A stretch of DNA of 64,000 nucleotides from Pseudomonas putida (GTDB lineage Bacteria; Pseudomonadota; Gammaproteobacteria; Pseudomonadales; Pseudomonadaceae): the NCBI GenBank assembly GCA_041879295.1, contig CP047152.1, forward strand, positions 1,803,501 through 1,867,500. The letters are read 5' to 3'. Under the pieces are notes generated by a model. The model was not told the origin of the DNA. It saw only the letters and a program-made list of their open reading frames with translations, and did no database searches. Positions 15,538-23,691 of the stretch are shown piece after piece; position 1 is the first letter of the stretch; each line of letters starts with the position of its first letter. The translations under genes and the position numbers were made by a program.

Positions 15538-16863
15538 ATGACTGCCATCGATACCGCTCGCCCGCCCCGGTTCAGCCGCGGCGACCATCGGACCCTGGGC
15601 CTGGCGGCGCTGGGTGGCGCGCTGGAAATCTACGACTTCATCATTTTCGTGTTCTTCGCGCTGACCCTCAGCCAACTGTTCTTCCCTCCCGAGATGCCCG
15701 AATGGCTACGCCTGCTGCAAAGCTTCGGCATTTTCGTCACCGGCTATCTGGCGCGGCCGCTGGGCGGCATCCTGATGGCGCACTTTGCCGACCATCTGGG
15801 GCGCAAGCGGGTCTTCAGCCTGAGCATCCTGATGATGGCATTGCCGTGCCTGTTGATCGGGGTGATGCCGACCTATGCCGACATCGGCTATGCCGCCCCG
15901 CTGATACTCTTGGCCTTGCGCATCCTCCAGGGTGCTGCCGTAGGCGGTGAAGTGCCAAGCGCCTGGACGTTCGTTGCCGAGCACGCGCCCAGCGGGCGGC
16001 GCGGCTATGCCTTGGGCTTTCTGCAGGCCGGGCTGACCTTCGGCTACCTGCTGGGGGCGCTGACCGCAACCTTGCTGGCGCAACTGTTCACCCCGCAGGA
16101 AATCCTCGATTACGCCTGGCGCTACCCGTTCCTGTTGGGTGGGGTGTTCGGTGTAATTGGTGTGTGGCTACGCCGTTGGCTCAGTGAAACACCGGTGTTT
16201 CTCGCCCTGCGCGCGCGCCAGGAGCAACCTGTGGCATTTCCGCTGCGGCGAGTGCTGGGCGAGCACCGCCGGGCGTTGATCCCTGCCGCGTTGCTGACCT
16301 GTGTGCTGACCTCGGCGGTGGTGGTGCTGGTGGTGATCACCCCGACAGTGATGCAGCAGCGCTTCGGCATGAGTGCCGGGCACACCTTCGCCCTCAGCAG
16401 TGTGGGCATCGTCTTCCTCAACATTGGCTGCGTGCTGGCCGGGCTGCTGGTCGACCGTGTGGGTGCCTGGCGCGCGCTGATGCTGTATAGCCTGTTGCTT
16501 CCGCTGGGTATCGGCACGTTGTACGCCAGCCTGGTGGGGCAGTGGGGCATGACCTGGCTGGCCTATGCGCTGGCGGGGTTGAGTTGTGGCGTGGTGGGGG
16601 TGGTGCCCTCGGTAATGGTAGGGCTGTTCCCGGCGCAAATCCGTGTATCGGGCATTTCCTTCACCTACAACGTGGCCTACGCAGTGTGGGCCAGTACCAC
16701 GCCGCTGGCACTGATTGCGCTGATGCCGTGGAGCCCATGGGTGTGTGTCGGGTTTTGTCTGATCATGGGCGCGGTGGGGCTGCTGACGGCCTTGTATTTC
16801 GGGCGTCGTGAGCCATTGGTGTTTGCTGCGGAGCCGATGCCGGTCATGTGTGGCGACAAATGA
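15538..16863 (+). CDS. MFS transporter, metabolite:H+ symporter (ProP/CitA-like)
   Basis: 441 residues with about 12 membrane segments. The N-terminal half carries the metabolite:H+ symporter pattern: ALEIYDFIIFVFFALTLSQLFFP in TM1, RPLGGILMAHFADHLGRKRVF between TM2 and TM3, and LRILQGAAVGGEVPSAWTFVAEHAP in TM4. Relatives move citrate, proline/betaine, ketoglutarate or shikimate, and the substrate cannot be picked from sequence. A single gene, with no iron-starvation box. It is followed by the REP array. Confidence 0.9.
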   Translation: MTAIDTARPPRFSRGDHRTLGLAALGGALEIYDFIIFVFFALTLSQLFFPPEMPEWLRLLQSFGIFVTGYLARPLGGILMAHFADHLGRKRVFSLSILMMALPCLLIGVMPTYADIGYAAPLILLALRILQGAAVGGEVPSAWTFVAEHAPSGRRGYALGFLQAGLTFGYLLGALTATLLAQLFTPQEILDYAWRYPFLLGGVFGVIGVWLRRWLSETPVFLALRARQEQPVAFPLRRVLGEHRRALIPAALLTCVLTSAVVVLVVITPTVMQQRFGMSAGHTFALSSVGIVFLNIGCVLAGLLVDRVGAWRALMLYSLLLPLGIGTLYASLVGQWGMTWLAYALAGLSCGVVGVVPSVMVGLFPAQIRVSGISFTYNVAYAVWASTTPLALIALMPWSPWVCVGFCLIMGAVGLLTALYFGRREPLVFAAEPMPVMCGDK

Positions 16864-16901
16864 GCAGGTGCATGTCTTGGGTTGTGTAGCAAGGCTTGCA
16901 C

Positions 16902-17435
16902 CGAGCGCCGCCCGCGCGGCGCATCGCGAGCAAGCTCGCTCCTACATTTGTTCCGGGCCAATTATGCCTGTGGGATTTGCGCGCGAACGCCCTGGCGCAT
17001 GGCTCGATATCGCGTCGTACAAACAAGGCGGTCGCGCGCGCCTGGCACAGGATGGACTGGCTCGAAACAGATGTAGGAGCGAGCTTGCTCGCGATGCGCT
17101 CCTACATTTGTTCCGGGCCAATTATGCCTGTGGGATTTGCGCGCGAACGCCCTGGCGCATGGCTCGATATCGCGTTGTACAAACAAGGCGGTCGCGCGCG
17201 CCTGGCACAGGATGGACTGGCTCGAAACAGATGTAGGAGCGAGCTTGCTCGCGATGCGCTCCTACATTTGTTCCGGGCCAATTATGCCTGTGGGATTTGC
17301 GCGCGAACGCCCTGGTGCATGGCTCGATATCGCGTCGTACAAACAAGGCGGTCGCGCGCGCCTGGCACAGGATGGACTGGCTCGAACAGATGTAGGAGCG
17401 AGCTTGCTCGCGATGCGCCGCGCGGGCGGCGCTCG
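16902..17435. repeat. REP/REPIN array: 160-bp tandem repeats inside 45-bp perfect inverted ends
   Basis: Two full 160-bp units begin at 16941 and 17101, with a third nearly full unit from 17261 (one base deleted near 17386). Unit boundaries carry the Pseudomonas REP core TGTAGGAGCGAGC / GCTCGCTCCTACA in opposing orientation. The outermost ends, 16902-16946 and 17391-17435, are perfect 45-bp inverted repeats that include a GCGCCGCCCGCGCGGCGC extension. Units differ by only a few bases, indicating recent duplication. Confidence 0.93.
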
Positions 17436-17493
17436 ATCTGATAGGCGCTGAACCTCTCACGGCGAACACCTCGTAGGTCCAGACGCATACTCA

Positions 17494-17537
17494 CAACAAA
17501 AAGCCCCCGGCCCATGAGGACCGGGGGCTTTTTGTTG
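17494..17537. terminator. Bidirectional rho-independent terminator
   Basis: Arms CAACAAAAAGCCCCCGG and CCGGGGGCTTTTTGTTG around a 10-nt loop. The stem is GC-rich with A/T runs on both sides, so it can end transcription of the ETF-QO gene (minus) and block read-through from the plus strand. Confidence 0.92.
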
Positions 17538-17554
17538 CCGCAAGGGCAGGGGCC

Positions 17555-19219
17555 TTACATGTTCGGGTAGTTCGGCCCGCCAGCGCCTTCAGGGGTGACC
17601 CAGGTGATGTTCTGGGCCGGGTCCTTGATGTCGCAGGTCTTGCAGTGCACGCAGTTTTGCGCGTTGATCTGGAAACGCTTGTTGCCGTCTTCCTGGGTGA
17701 CCACTTCGTACACGCCTGCCGGGCAGTAACGCTGGGCAGGCTCGTCGTACAGCGGCAGGTTGCTGGCGATCGGTACGCTCGGATCGGTCAGCTTCAGGTG
17801 GCAGGGTTGTTCCTCTTCGTGGTTGGTGCTGGAGAGGAATACCGAGCTGAGCTTGTCGAAGCTGAGCTTGCCGTCCGGTTTCGGGTAGTCGATCTTTTTC
17901 GAGTCGGCGGCCAGCTTGAGGCAGGCATAGTCCGGCTTGGTGTCGTGCAGGGTGAACGGCAGTTTGCCACCGAACCAGTTCTGGTCGACATAGTTGAACG
18001 CCGCGCCCAACAGCGGGCCGAACTTGTGCATGGCCGGGCCGAAGTTGCGGCTGGCGAACAGTTCTTCGTGCAGCCAGCTGGCCTTGAAGGCGCTGACATA
18101 GCTGTTCAATTGATCGCCGCCTTCGCCACCGGCGATCAATGCGTCGGCCACTGCTTCGGCGGCGAGCATGCCGGACTTCATCGCGGTATGGCTGCCCTTG
18201 ATCTTGGCCACGTTCATGGTGCCCAGGTCGCAACCGATCAGCGCGCCACCATTGAAGACCATTTTCGGCAGCGAGTTGATGCCGCCCTTGGCCAAGGCGC
18301 GGGCGCCGTAGCTGATGCGCTTGCCGCCTTCGAGGTACTGGCTGATCACCGGGTGGTGCTTGAGGCGCTGGAACTCGTCGAACGGCGACAGGTATGGGTT
18401 GGCGTAGGACAGGTCAACGATCAGGCCGACCACCACCTGGTTGTTTTCCAGGTGATAAAGGAACGAGCCACCGGTGTTTTCCTTGGCCACCACGTCCAGC
18501 GGCCAGCCGGCGGTGTGCACCACCAGGCCCTGTTCGTGCTTGGCCGGGTCGATTTCCCAGATTTCCTTCAGGCCGATGCCGTAGTGCTGGACGTCGGACT
18601 CGCTGTCGAGGTTGAAGCGCTTGATCAGCTGTTTGCCGATATGGCCACGGCAGCCTTCGGCGAACAGGGTGTACTTGGCGCGCAGTTCCATACCTGGGGT
18701 GTACAGGCCGTCCTTGGGGTTGCCCTCCCGGTCGACACCAAGGTCGCCGGTAACGATGCCGCGGACCACGCCGTTGTCGTCGAACAGCGCTTCCTGGGCG
18801 GCGAAGCCCGGGTAGATCTCCACACCGAGGTTCTCGGCCTGCTGGGCCAGCCAGCGGCACAGGTTGCCCAGCGAGATGATGTAGTTGCCATGGTTGTGCA
18901 TGGTCTTGGGTACGAACAGGTCAGGCACCTTGGTCGCGCTGCCGGCATCCTTGAGCACGTAGATGTCGTCGCGCTTCACTTCGGTATTGAGCGGTGCGCC
19001 GAGTTCTTTCCAGTCGGGGAACAGCTCGTTCAGGGCGCGAGGCTCGAACACCGCGCCAGAGAGGATGTGGGCGCCGACTTCAGAGCCTTTCTCCACCACG
19101 CAGACGCTGATTTCGCTACCGGCTTCGGCGGCCTTCTGCTTCAGGCGGCAGGCGGCGGACAGGCCCGCCGGGCCGGCGCCGACGATGACCACGTCGAATT
19201 CCATGTATTCGCGTTCCAC
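17555..19219 (-). CDS. Electron transfer flavoprotein-ubiquinone oxidoreductase
   Basis: 554 residues from a GTG (VEREYMEFDVVIVGAG). A perfect AGGAG sits 8 nt upstream; the ATGs seven codons further up overlap that ribosome site. The enzyme passes electrons from ETF to ubiquinone at the inner membrane, linking beta-oxidation and amino-acid dehydrogenases to respiration. FAD site GAGPAGLSAACRL at residues 9-21; ubiquinone/membrane region in the middle; C-terminal 4Fe-4S ligands in CPAGVYE and CVHCKTCDIKDP. It diverges from etfBA, its electron donor, over a 553-bp region with a PsrA-type site. Confidence 0.95.
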   Translation of the reverse strand: MEREYMEFDVVIVGAGPAGLSAACRLKQKAAEAGSEISVCVVEKGSEVGAHILSGAVFEPRALNELFPDWKELGAPLNTEVKRDDIYVLKDAGSATKVPDLFVPKTMHNHGNYIISLGNLCRWLAQQAENLGVEIYPGFAAQEALFDDNGVVRGIVTGDLGVDREGNPKDGLYTPGMELRAKYTLFAEGCRGHIGKQLIKRFNLDSESDVQHYGIGLKEIWEIDPAKHEQGLVVHTAGWPLDVVAKENTGGSFLYHLENNQVVVGLIVDLSYANPYLSPFDEFQRLKHHPVISQYLEGGKRISYGARALAKGGINSLPKMVFNGGALIGCDLGTMNVAKIKGSHTAMKSGMLAAEAVADALIAGGEGGDQLNSYVSAFKASWLHEELFASRNFGPAMHKFGPLLGAAFNYVDQNWFGGKLPFTLHDTKPDYACLKLAADSKKIDYPKPDGKLSFDKLSSVFLSSTNHEEEQPCHLKLTDPSVPIASNLPLYDEPAQRYCPAGVYEVVTQEDGNKRFQINAQNCVHCKTCDIKDPAQNITWVTPEGAGGPNYPNM

Positions 19220-19383
19220 TGGTTCTCTCCTACTCATCAAGGCTCGTGCTGTTGCTTTGTCTTATGGGTGCGGGGCATTCGCAGCGGTTCTACGCAACGG
19301 CGGAACTGTAGCTGGGCAAATGACGGACTACACCGTTTTGTCTTGGCCGCGCATTATATCTACACCACTTGGCGGGTCCAATA

Positions 19384-19397
19384 CAAACGTTTGTTTG
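19384..19397. promoter_or_regulatory. Candidate PsrA binding site
   Basis: CAAACGTTTGTTTG fits the PsrA pattern (C/G)AAAC-N2-4-GTTT(G/C) with a 4-nt spacer. PsrA is the fatty-acid responsive TetR-type regulator of Pseudomonas, and etfBA genes have been reported among its targets as I recall. Placement between ETF-QO and etfBA makes sense. Confidence 0.55.
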
Positions 19398-19640
19398 AAT
19401 TTGCCGCAGGCCAGTAAAATCACAGGAACGCGGCTGGAGGGTGACCGATTTGCCGTATTGACCGGAATGGGTGTTACGGTCAAGATACGAGCGGTTTTAC
19501 GTTCGCCGTAGGCTTGCAGCCGGGCGCAGGTACACCTCTAAAGACCAGGTGTGGAGCAGGGTTTTGCGGGCTTAGGCCGGTTTGTAGTGGAGTTTACACG
19601 CCACGACAGAAAATGACCCGCGAGGATTTGTCGCAAGAGT

Positions 19641-19658
19641 CCGAACAAGACTGTTCGG
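19641..19658. repeat. 18-bp palindrome upstream of etfB
   Basis: CCGAACA-AGAC-TGTTCGG, perfect 7-bp arms, about 115 bp before etfB. Possible operator; no T-run follows, so not a terminator. Confidence 0.45.
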
Positions 19659-19772
19659 TCACTGTGAAATTGCTGCCTCCCGATACGTTTTTAGAGGTGC
19701 CCTTGTACCCACGCGCATCGCAGGGCTCTGCCCCAGGCGACTATCTATTCACCGGAGAGTAACGAGGAATCC

Positions 19773-20522
19773 ATGAAGGTTCTTGTAGCTGTCAAACGAG
19801 TGGTCGACTACAACGTCAAGGTTCGCGTCAAAGCGGACAACTCCGGCGTCGACCTTGCTAACGTCAAGATGTCCATGAACCCCTTCTGCGAAATCGCCGT
19901 GGAAGAAGCCGTACGCCTGAAAGAAAAAGGCGTTGCGACCGAGATCGTCGTCGTTTCCGTCGGCCCGACCACTGCCCAGGAGCAGCTGCGTACTGCCCTG
20001 GCTCTGGGTGCCGACCGTGCCATCCTGGTAGAAGCCGCTGACGAACTGAACTCCCTGGCTGTGGCCAAGGCGCTGAAGGCCGTTGTCGACAAGGAGCAGC
20101 CGCAGCTGGTCATCCTCGGCAAGCAGGCCATCGACAGTGACAACAACCAGACCGGCCAGATGCTGGCTGCGTTGACAGGCTTCGCCCAGGGTACCTTCGC
20201 GTCCAAGGTCGAAGTCGCTGGCGACAAGCTGAATGTCACCCGTGAAATCGATGGCGGCCTGCAGACCGTTGCACTGAACCTGCCAGCCATCGTCACCACC
20301 GACCTGCGCCTGAACGAGCCACGCTACGCGTCGCTGCCGAACATCATGAAGGCCAAGAAGAAGCCGCTGGAGACTGTTACTCCAGACGCGCTGGGCGTTT
20401 CCCTCGCCTCCACCAACAAGACCGTGAAGGTTGAAGCCCCGGCTGCCCGCAGCGCTGGCATCAAGGTCAAATCGGTGGCCGAACTGGTCGAGAAGCTGAA
20501 GAACGAAGCGAAGGTAATCTAA
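19773..20522 (+). CDS. etfB: Electron transfer flavoprotein beta subunit
   Basis: 249 residues starting [20 protein letters not shown], the ETF-beta N-terminus. The beta signature [27 protein letters not shown] and the AMP-binding region [18 protein letters not shown] are present. With EtfA it forms the soluble FAD/AMP heterodimer that collects electrons from acyl-CoA and other dehydrogenases. GAGGAA lies just ahead of the ATG. The etfA ATG follows the etfB stop by 1 bp, so the two form an operon. Confidence 0.97.
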   Translation: MKVLVAVKRVVDYNVKVRVKADNSGVDLANVKMSMNPFCEIAVEEAVRLKEKGVATEIVVVSVGPTTAQEQLRTALALGADRAILVEAADELNSLAVAKALKAVVDKEQPQLVILGKQAIDSDNNQTGQMLAALTGFAQGTFASKVEVAGDKLNVTREIDGGLQTVALNLPAIVTTDLRLNEPRYASLPNIMKAKKKPLETVTPDALGVSLASTNKTVKVEAPAARSAGIKVKSVAELVEKLKNEAKVI

Positions 20523-21452
20523 ATGACTATCCTGGTTGTCGCTGAATACGAGAACGGTGCCGTAGCCCCGGCCACCCTGAACACTGTCGCCGCAGCCGCC
20601 AAGATCGGTGGTGATGTGCACGTGCTGGTCGCAGGCCAGAACGTCGGTGGCGTTGCCGAATCTGCTGCCAAGATCGCTGGCGTGGCCAAGGTGCTGGTTG
20701 CCGACAACGCGGCCTACGCCCACGTGCTGCCGGAAAACGTCGCGCCGCTGATCGTCGAGCTGGCCAAGGGTTACAGCCACGTGCTGGCCCCGGCTACCAC
20801 CAACGGCAAGAACATCCTGCCGCGTGTGGCCGCGCTGCTGGACGTGGACCAGATCTCCGAGATCATCTCGGTCGAGTCCGCCGACACCTTCAAGCGCCCG
20901 ATCTACGCGGGTAACGCCATCGCCACCGTGCAATCGAGCGCGGCCATCAAGGTGATCACCGTGCGTACCACCGGCTTCGACGCCGTGGCCGCCGAAGGTG
21001 GTTCTGCTGCCGTCGAAGCTGTTGGCGCTGCACACAGCGCCGGCATTTCGGCTTTCGTTGGCGAAGAACTGGCCAAGTCCGACCGCCCAGAGCTCACCGC
21101 TGCCAAAATCGTCGTTTCCGGCGGCCGTGGCATGGGCAACGGTGACAACTTCAAGCACCTGTACAGCCTGGCCGACAAGCTCGGCGCGGCTGTCGGTGCC
21201 TCGCGCGCCGCAGTCGACGCAGGCTTCGTGCCGAACGACATGCAGGTCGGCCAGACCGGCAAGATCGTTGCGCCACAGCTGTACATCGCCGTCGGTATCT
21301 CCGGCGCGATCCAGCACCTGGCCGGCATGAAAGACTCCAAAGTGATCGTTGCGATCAACAAGGACGAAGAAGCGCCGATCTTCCAGGTGGCCGACTACGG
21401 CCTGGTCGCTGACCTGTTCGAAGCGGTTCCAGAGCTGGAAAAGCTGGTCTGA
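20523..21452 (+). CDS. etfA: Electron transfer flavoprotein alpha subunit
   Basis: 309 residues. The N-terminal ETF domain starts [25 protein letters not shown]. The C-terminal FAD domain contains [50 protein letters not shown] and [24 protein letters not shown], all hallmarks of EtfA. It binds FAD and, with EtfB, delivers electrons to the ETF-QO encoded by the divergent gene. A strong terminator follows. Confidence 0.97.
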   Translation: MTILVVAEYENGAVAPATLNTVAAAAKIGGDVHVLVAGQNVGGVAESAAKIAGVAKVLVADNAAYAHVLPENVAPLIVELAKGYSHVLAPATTNGKNILPRVAALLDVDQISEIISVESADTFKRPIYAGNAIATVQSSAAIKVITVRTTGFDAVAAEGGSAAVEAVGAAHSAGISAFVGEELAKSDRPELTAAKIVVSGGRGMGNGDNFKHLYSLADKLGAAVGASRAAVDAGFVPNDMQVGQTGKIVAPQLYIAVGISGAIQHLAGMKDSKVIVAINKDEEAPIFQVADYGLVADLFEAVPELEKLV

Positions 21453-21474
21453 TCCGGCTGCTTCACTTATAAAG

Positions 21475-21508
21475 AACCCGGCCCTCGCTTTGAGGGTCGG
21501 GTTTTTTT
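21475..21508 (+). terminator. Rho-independent terminator after etfBA
   Basis: AACCCGGCCCTC and GAGGGTCGGGTT pair (one G-U type mismatch) around a short loop, followed by a run of T. Confidence 0.9.
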
Positions 21509-21527
21509 ATGGGTTGAGGAGTGAGGC

Positions 21528-22349
21528 ATGACGTTGCGCGGAACGGGCAGGGTGCTGGCATGCGTGGCGCTGTTGCTGCCGCCACTGGCGATGGCGGCAG
21601 GCAAATGCGAGCGCCTGGTGGCGACCGGCAGCCCTGATGCGCCGCCCTATTCCTGGCAAGACCCGAAAGACCCAAGGCACCTGATCGGCGCCAACGTCGA
21701 CCTGTTGCGCCAGGTGGCCGGCGAGCTGGGTGTGAAGGTCGAGGTGCTGAGTGCCGGTCGCCGTGACCAGGCGCTGGAAGAGGTGCGCAGTGGGCGCATG
21801 GACCTGCTGCTCGACACCCCTATGCAGGTGGAGCAACTGACCGCGCTGGACTACATCCATCCGCCGTTGCAGCTCAATGAGTACCTGGTGTGGACCCGCC
21901 ATGATGCAGCGGTGATCTTTGATGGCCCGGCCGATCTGACCAGATACCAGGGCAGCTTGTCCGACCGTGCGCGCCTGACCCCGGCCTTTACTGCGTTTGC
22001 CAAGGCCCAGCTCAAGCTGGTGCCGGCGCAGAACCTGACCCAGGCGTTCCAGAAACTGGTACTCGGCCAGGTGGACTATGTGCTGGCTGGACGTTACTCC
22101 GGTATGGCCATGGCCCAGAGCCTGGGCATGAGCAATGACCTGATAGCCCGCGGCTTGCCGGTGGACAGGCCGGGCCTGTACCTGGCGCTGTCGCATAACT
22201 CGGCGTGCAATGACAGCTGGTTGCGTGGGCAATTGGCAAAAAAACTGACAGAATTGCCGATCTCTGGTGCATCCGAAGCTGTGCTGCAACGTAATCTCGA
22301 GCGCTGGAAAGCGCAGTTGCAGGTGCCGGCGGACGCCCCCAAACACTAG
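21528..22349 (+). CDS. Periplasmic solute-binding protein, family 3
   Basis: 273 residues with a Sec signal peptide (RVLACVALLLPPLAMAAG, cleaved after AMA) and a mature part of the amino-acid-type SBP_bac_3 family (LVATGSPDAPPYSWQDP, LLRQVAGELGVKVEVLSAG, GRMDLLLDTPMQV, VLGQVDYVLAGRYSG). No ABC permease or ATPase is adjacent. It is followed within 10 bp by two lipoprotein genes and may be cotranscribed with them. It may act as an orphan sensor or scavenging protein. Ligand unknown. Confidence 0.85.
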   Translation: MTLRGTGRVLACVALLLPPLAMAAGKCERLVATGSPDAPPYSWQDPKDPRHLIGANVDLLRQVAGELGVKVEVLSAGRRDQALEEVRSGRMDLLLDTPMQVEQLTALDYIHPPLQLNEYLVWTRHDAAVIFDGPADLTRYQGSLSDRARLTPAFTAFAKAQLKLVPAQNLTQAFQKLVLGQVDYVLAGRYSGMAMAQSLGMSNDLIARGLPVDRPGLYLALSHNSACNDSWLRGQLAKKLTELPISGASEAVLQRNLERWKAQLQVPADAPKH

Positions 22350-22358
22350 GAAGATTGC

Positions 22359-22712
22359 GTGAGAACCCAACCACTAATCCTTGCCCTGGCCGTGCTCGGC
22401 CTGGCTGGCTGCGCCAATGATCCGGCCCCTGACGAGCAGATGCGCATTTCCGAACAAGCACTGGACCAGGCCAAGGCCGTCGGCGCCACCGGGCAGGTCG
22501 AAGCGCTGAAACTGGCTGAAGACAAGCTGGCCCGCGCCAAGGCCAACATGCTCACCCAGGACTACCGCGATGCGCGCATGCGCGCCGAGCAAGCCGAGCT
22601 GGATGCGCGCCTGGCCGAGGCCCAGGTGCTGAACCAGAAGAGCGAAGAGCAGCTGCAGGTGCTGCAGTCGCGGGTCAAGCGCTTGCGCAAGCAACTGGAG
22701 GTGCAGCCATGA
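22359..22712 (+). CDS. DUF4398-type lipoprotein
   Basis: 117 residues from GTG. The lipoprotein signal ends in LAVLGLAGC, so Cys is the lipidated residue. The rest is a charged alanine-rich helix (EQALDQAKAVGATGQVEALKLAEDKLARAKANMLTQDYRDARMRAEQAELDARLAEAQ) typical of DUF4398. It overlaps the OmpA-like lipoprotein gene by 4 bp and probably works with it at the envelope. Lack of Asp at +2 (C-A-N) suggests outer-membrane sorting. Confidence 0.85.
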   Translation: MRTQPLILALAVLGLAGCANDPAPDEQMRISEQALDQAKAVGATGQVEALKLAEDKLARAKANMLTQDYRDARMRAEQAELDARLAEAQVLNQKSEEQLQVLQSRVKRLRKQLEVQP

Positions 22713-23521
22713 TCCGTCGTACGCCTTTGGCTGCACTGGTACTGTTGGCGCTGACGGCAGGTTTGCAAGGTTGCGCCAGCCAGCGCAGCAGTGCCGCGCT
22801 GGATGAGGCCACTGTCGCCTTCCAGGGGGTCAAAGATGATTCCGACGTGCTGCGCAGCGCGCCGCGCGACGTGATTCGCGCAGGCGAATCGCTGGCTCGC
22901 GCCGAGCGCTTGTCCAGCTACATCGGCACCGGTTCTGATGTGCGGCATTATGCTTACCTCAGTCAGCGCTACAGCGAGATTGCCCGCGAACATGCCAAGC
23001 TGGCGCTGAACCAGGAACGCCAGGCCAAGCTCGACCTGGAGCGCCAGCGCCTGCAGCTGGCTTTGCGTGAGGCCAAGCTGGCCAGCGTGCAGCAGCAGGG
23101 ACAGTGGGTCGAATCGCAGATTGCCGCGTTGGCTTCGGAGCAGGCCGACCGTGGCCTGGTGATGACCTTGGGCGATGTGCTGTTCGATACCGGCAGTGCC
23201 GACCTGAAGAACTCGGCCAGCCGGACTGTGCTCAAGCTGGTGCAGTTCCTGCAGCTCAACCCGCGCCGGGTAGTGCGTATCGAGGGCTATACCGACAGCA
23301 CGGGCGCGGGCGAGGACAACCTTAAGCTGTCGCGCGACCGGGCGCAGTCCGTGGCCGACATGCTGGTGGACCTGGGCATCGACGAAAAACGCCTGCAGGT
23401 TGAAGGCTATGGCGACCAGTACCCGATCGAGGCCAATGCTTCGGAGCGGGGCAGGGCGCAGAACCGTCGGGTGGAGATCGTATTCTCCGATGACAAGGGG
23501 CGGCTCGCGCCAGCGCGCTGA
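22709..23521 (+). CDS. OmpA-family lipoprotein with DUF4398 region
   Basis: 270 residues. The lipobox LQGC near residue 22 is followed by a helical DUF4398-like region (residues 30-130, ending in a coiled coil QERQAKLDLERQRLQLALREAKLASVQQQ). A C-terminal OmpA domain binds peptidoglycan: LFDTGSADLKNSASRTV, RRVVRIEGYTDSTGAGEDNLKLSRDRAQSVADML and NASERGRAQNRRVEI. It tethers the outer membrane to the cell wall. The start overlaps the previous gene (ATGA), so the two are coupled. Confidence 0.92.
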   Translation: MIRRTPLAALVLLALTAGLQGCASQRSSAALDEATVAFQGVKDDSDVLRSAPRDVIRAGESLARAERLSSYIGTGSDVRHYAYLSQRYSEIAREHAKLALNQERQAKLDLERQRLQLALREAKLASVQQQGQWVESQIAALASEQADRGLVMTLGDVLFDTGSADLKNSASRTVLKLVQFLQLNPRRVVRIEGYTDSTGAGEDNLKLSRDRAQSVADMLVDLGIDEKRLQVEGYGDQYPIEANASERGRAQNRRVEIVFSDDKGRLAPAR

Positions 23522-23533
23522 GTCTTGTGGAAA

Positions 23534-23550
23534 GGGCCGCTTTGCGGCCC
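23534..23550 (+). terminator. Hairpin after the OmpA-like gene
   Basis: GGGCCGC-TTT-GCGGCCC, a perfect stem followed by GCTTTATG. Weak T-tract; probable transcript end. Confidence 0.55.
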
Positions 23551-23640
23551 GCTTTATGTCGGTTTAATCGTTTCGATAGCTGTCACGCTGTTGTATTGTC
23601 GACTATGTTGCAATCTGTCCCAGTACACTTTGCAACTGTT

Positions 23641-23657
23641 ACGGTATCCTCTACCGT
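23641..23657. promoter_or_regulatory. Palindrome upstream of the MocR-type gene, candidate operator
   Basis: ACGGTA-TCCTC-TACCGT has perfect 6-bp arms and ends 34 bp before the start codon. Auto-regulation is common for MocR/GntR proteins, so this is a plausible self-operator. Confidence 0.4.
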
Positions 23658-23670
23658 CTGTGACCTGTAC

Positions 23671-23678
23671 AAGAACAA
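23671..23678 (+). promoter_or_regulatory. Candidate Hfq/Crc CA motif in the MocR-gene leader
   Basis: AAGAACAA matches AAnAAnAA, the Hfq/Crc target pattern of Pseudomonas catabolite repression, 13 nt before the start codon. Short patterns occur by chance, so support is limited. Confidence 0.3.
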
Positions 23679-23691
23679 CGAGCATGTCGAC

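Larger units (their letters stand above)
16864..17554. other. Gene-free stretch holding a REP array and a terminator
   Basis: 691 bp between the MFS gene and the ETF-QO gene. It consists almost wholly of the REP tandem array (16902-17435) and a strong bidirectional terminator (17494-17537). Short ORFs here are repeats of one another and are not credible genes. Confidence 0.9.
19220..19772. other. Divergent ETF-QO / etfBA control region
   Basis: 553 bp holding both promoters. Contents seen: a PsrA-type site at 19384-19397 and an 18-bp palindrome at 19641-19658. A short ORF at 19514-19762 has no family resemblance and is not called. Confidence 0.6.

Noticed and set aside
16902..17435. Possible CRISPR array
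   Set aside because: Units are 160 bp, almost identical throughout with no unique spacers, carry a REP core, and there are no cas genes.
16808..17515. Overlapping ORFs of 60-181 codons on both strands
   Set aside because: They are translations of the 160-bp repeat and repeat themselves; no ribosome sites or family features.
19514..19762. 82-codon ORF upstream of etfB
   Set aside because: It lies in the divergent control region, covers the 18-bp palindrome, and has no recognisable family or strong ribosome site.
22359..23521. ABC transporter partners for the solute-binding protein at 21528
   Set aside because: The following genes are lipoproteins (DUF4398 and OmpA-like), not permease or ATPase genes.
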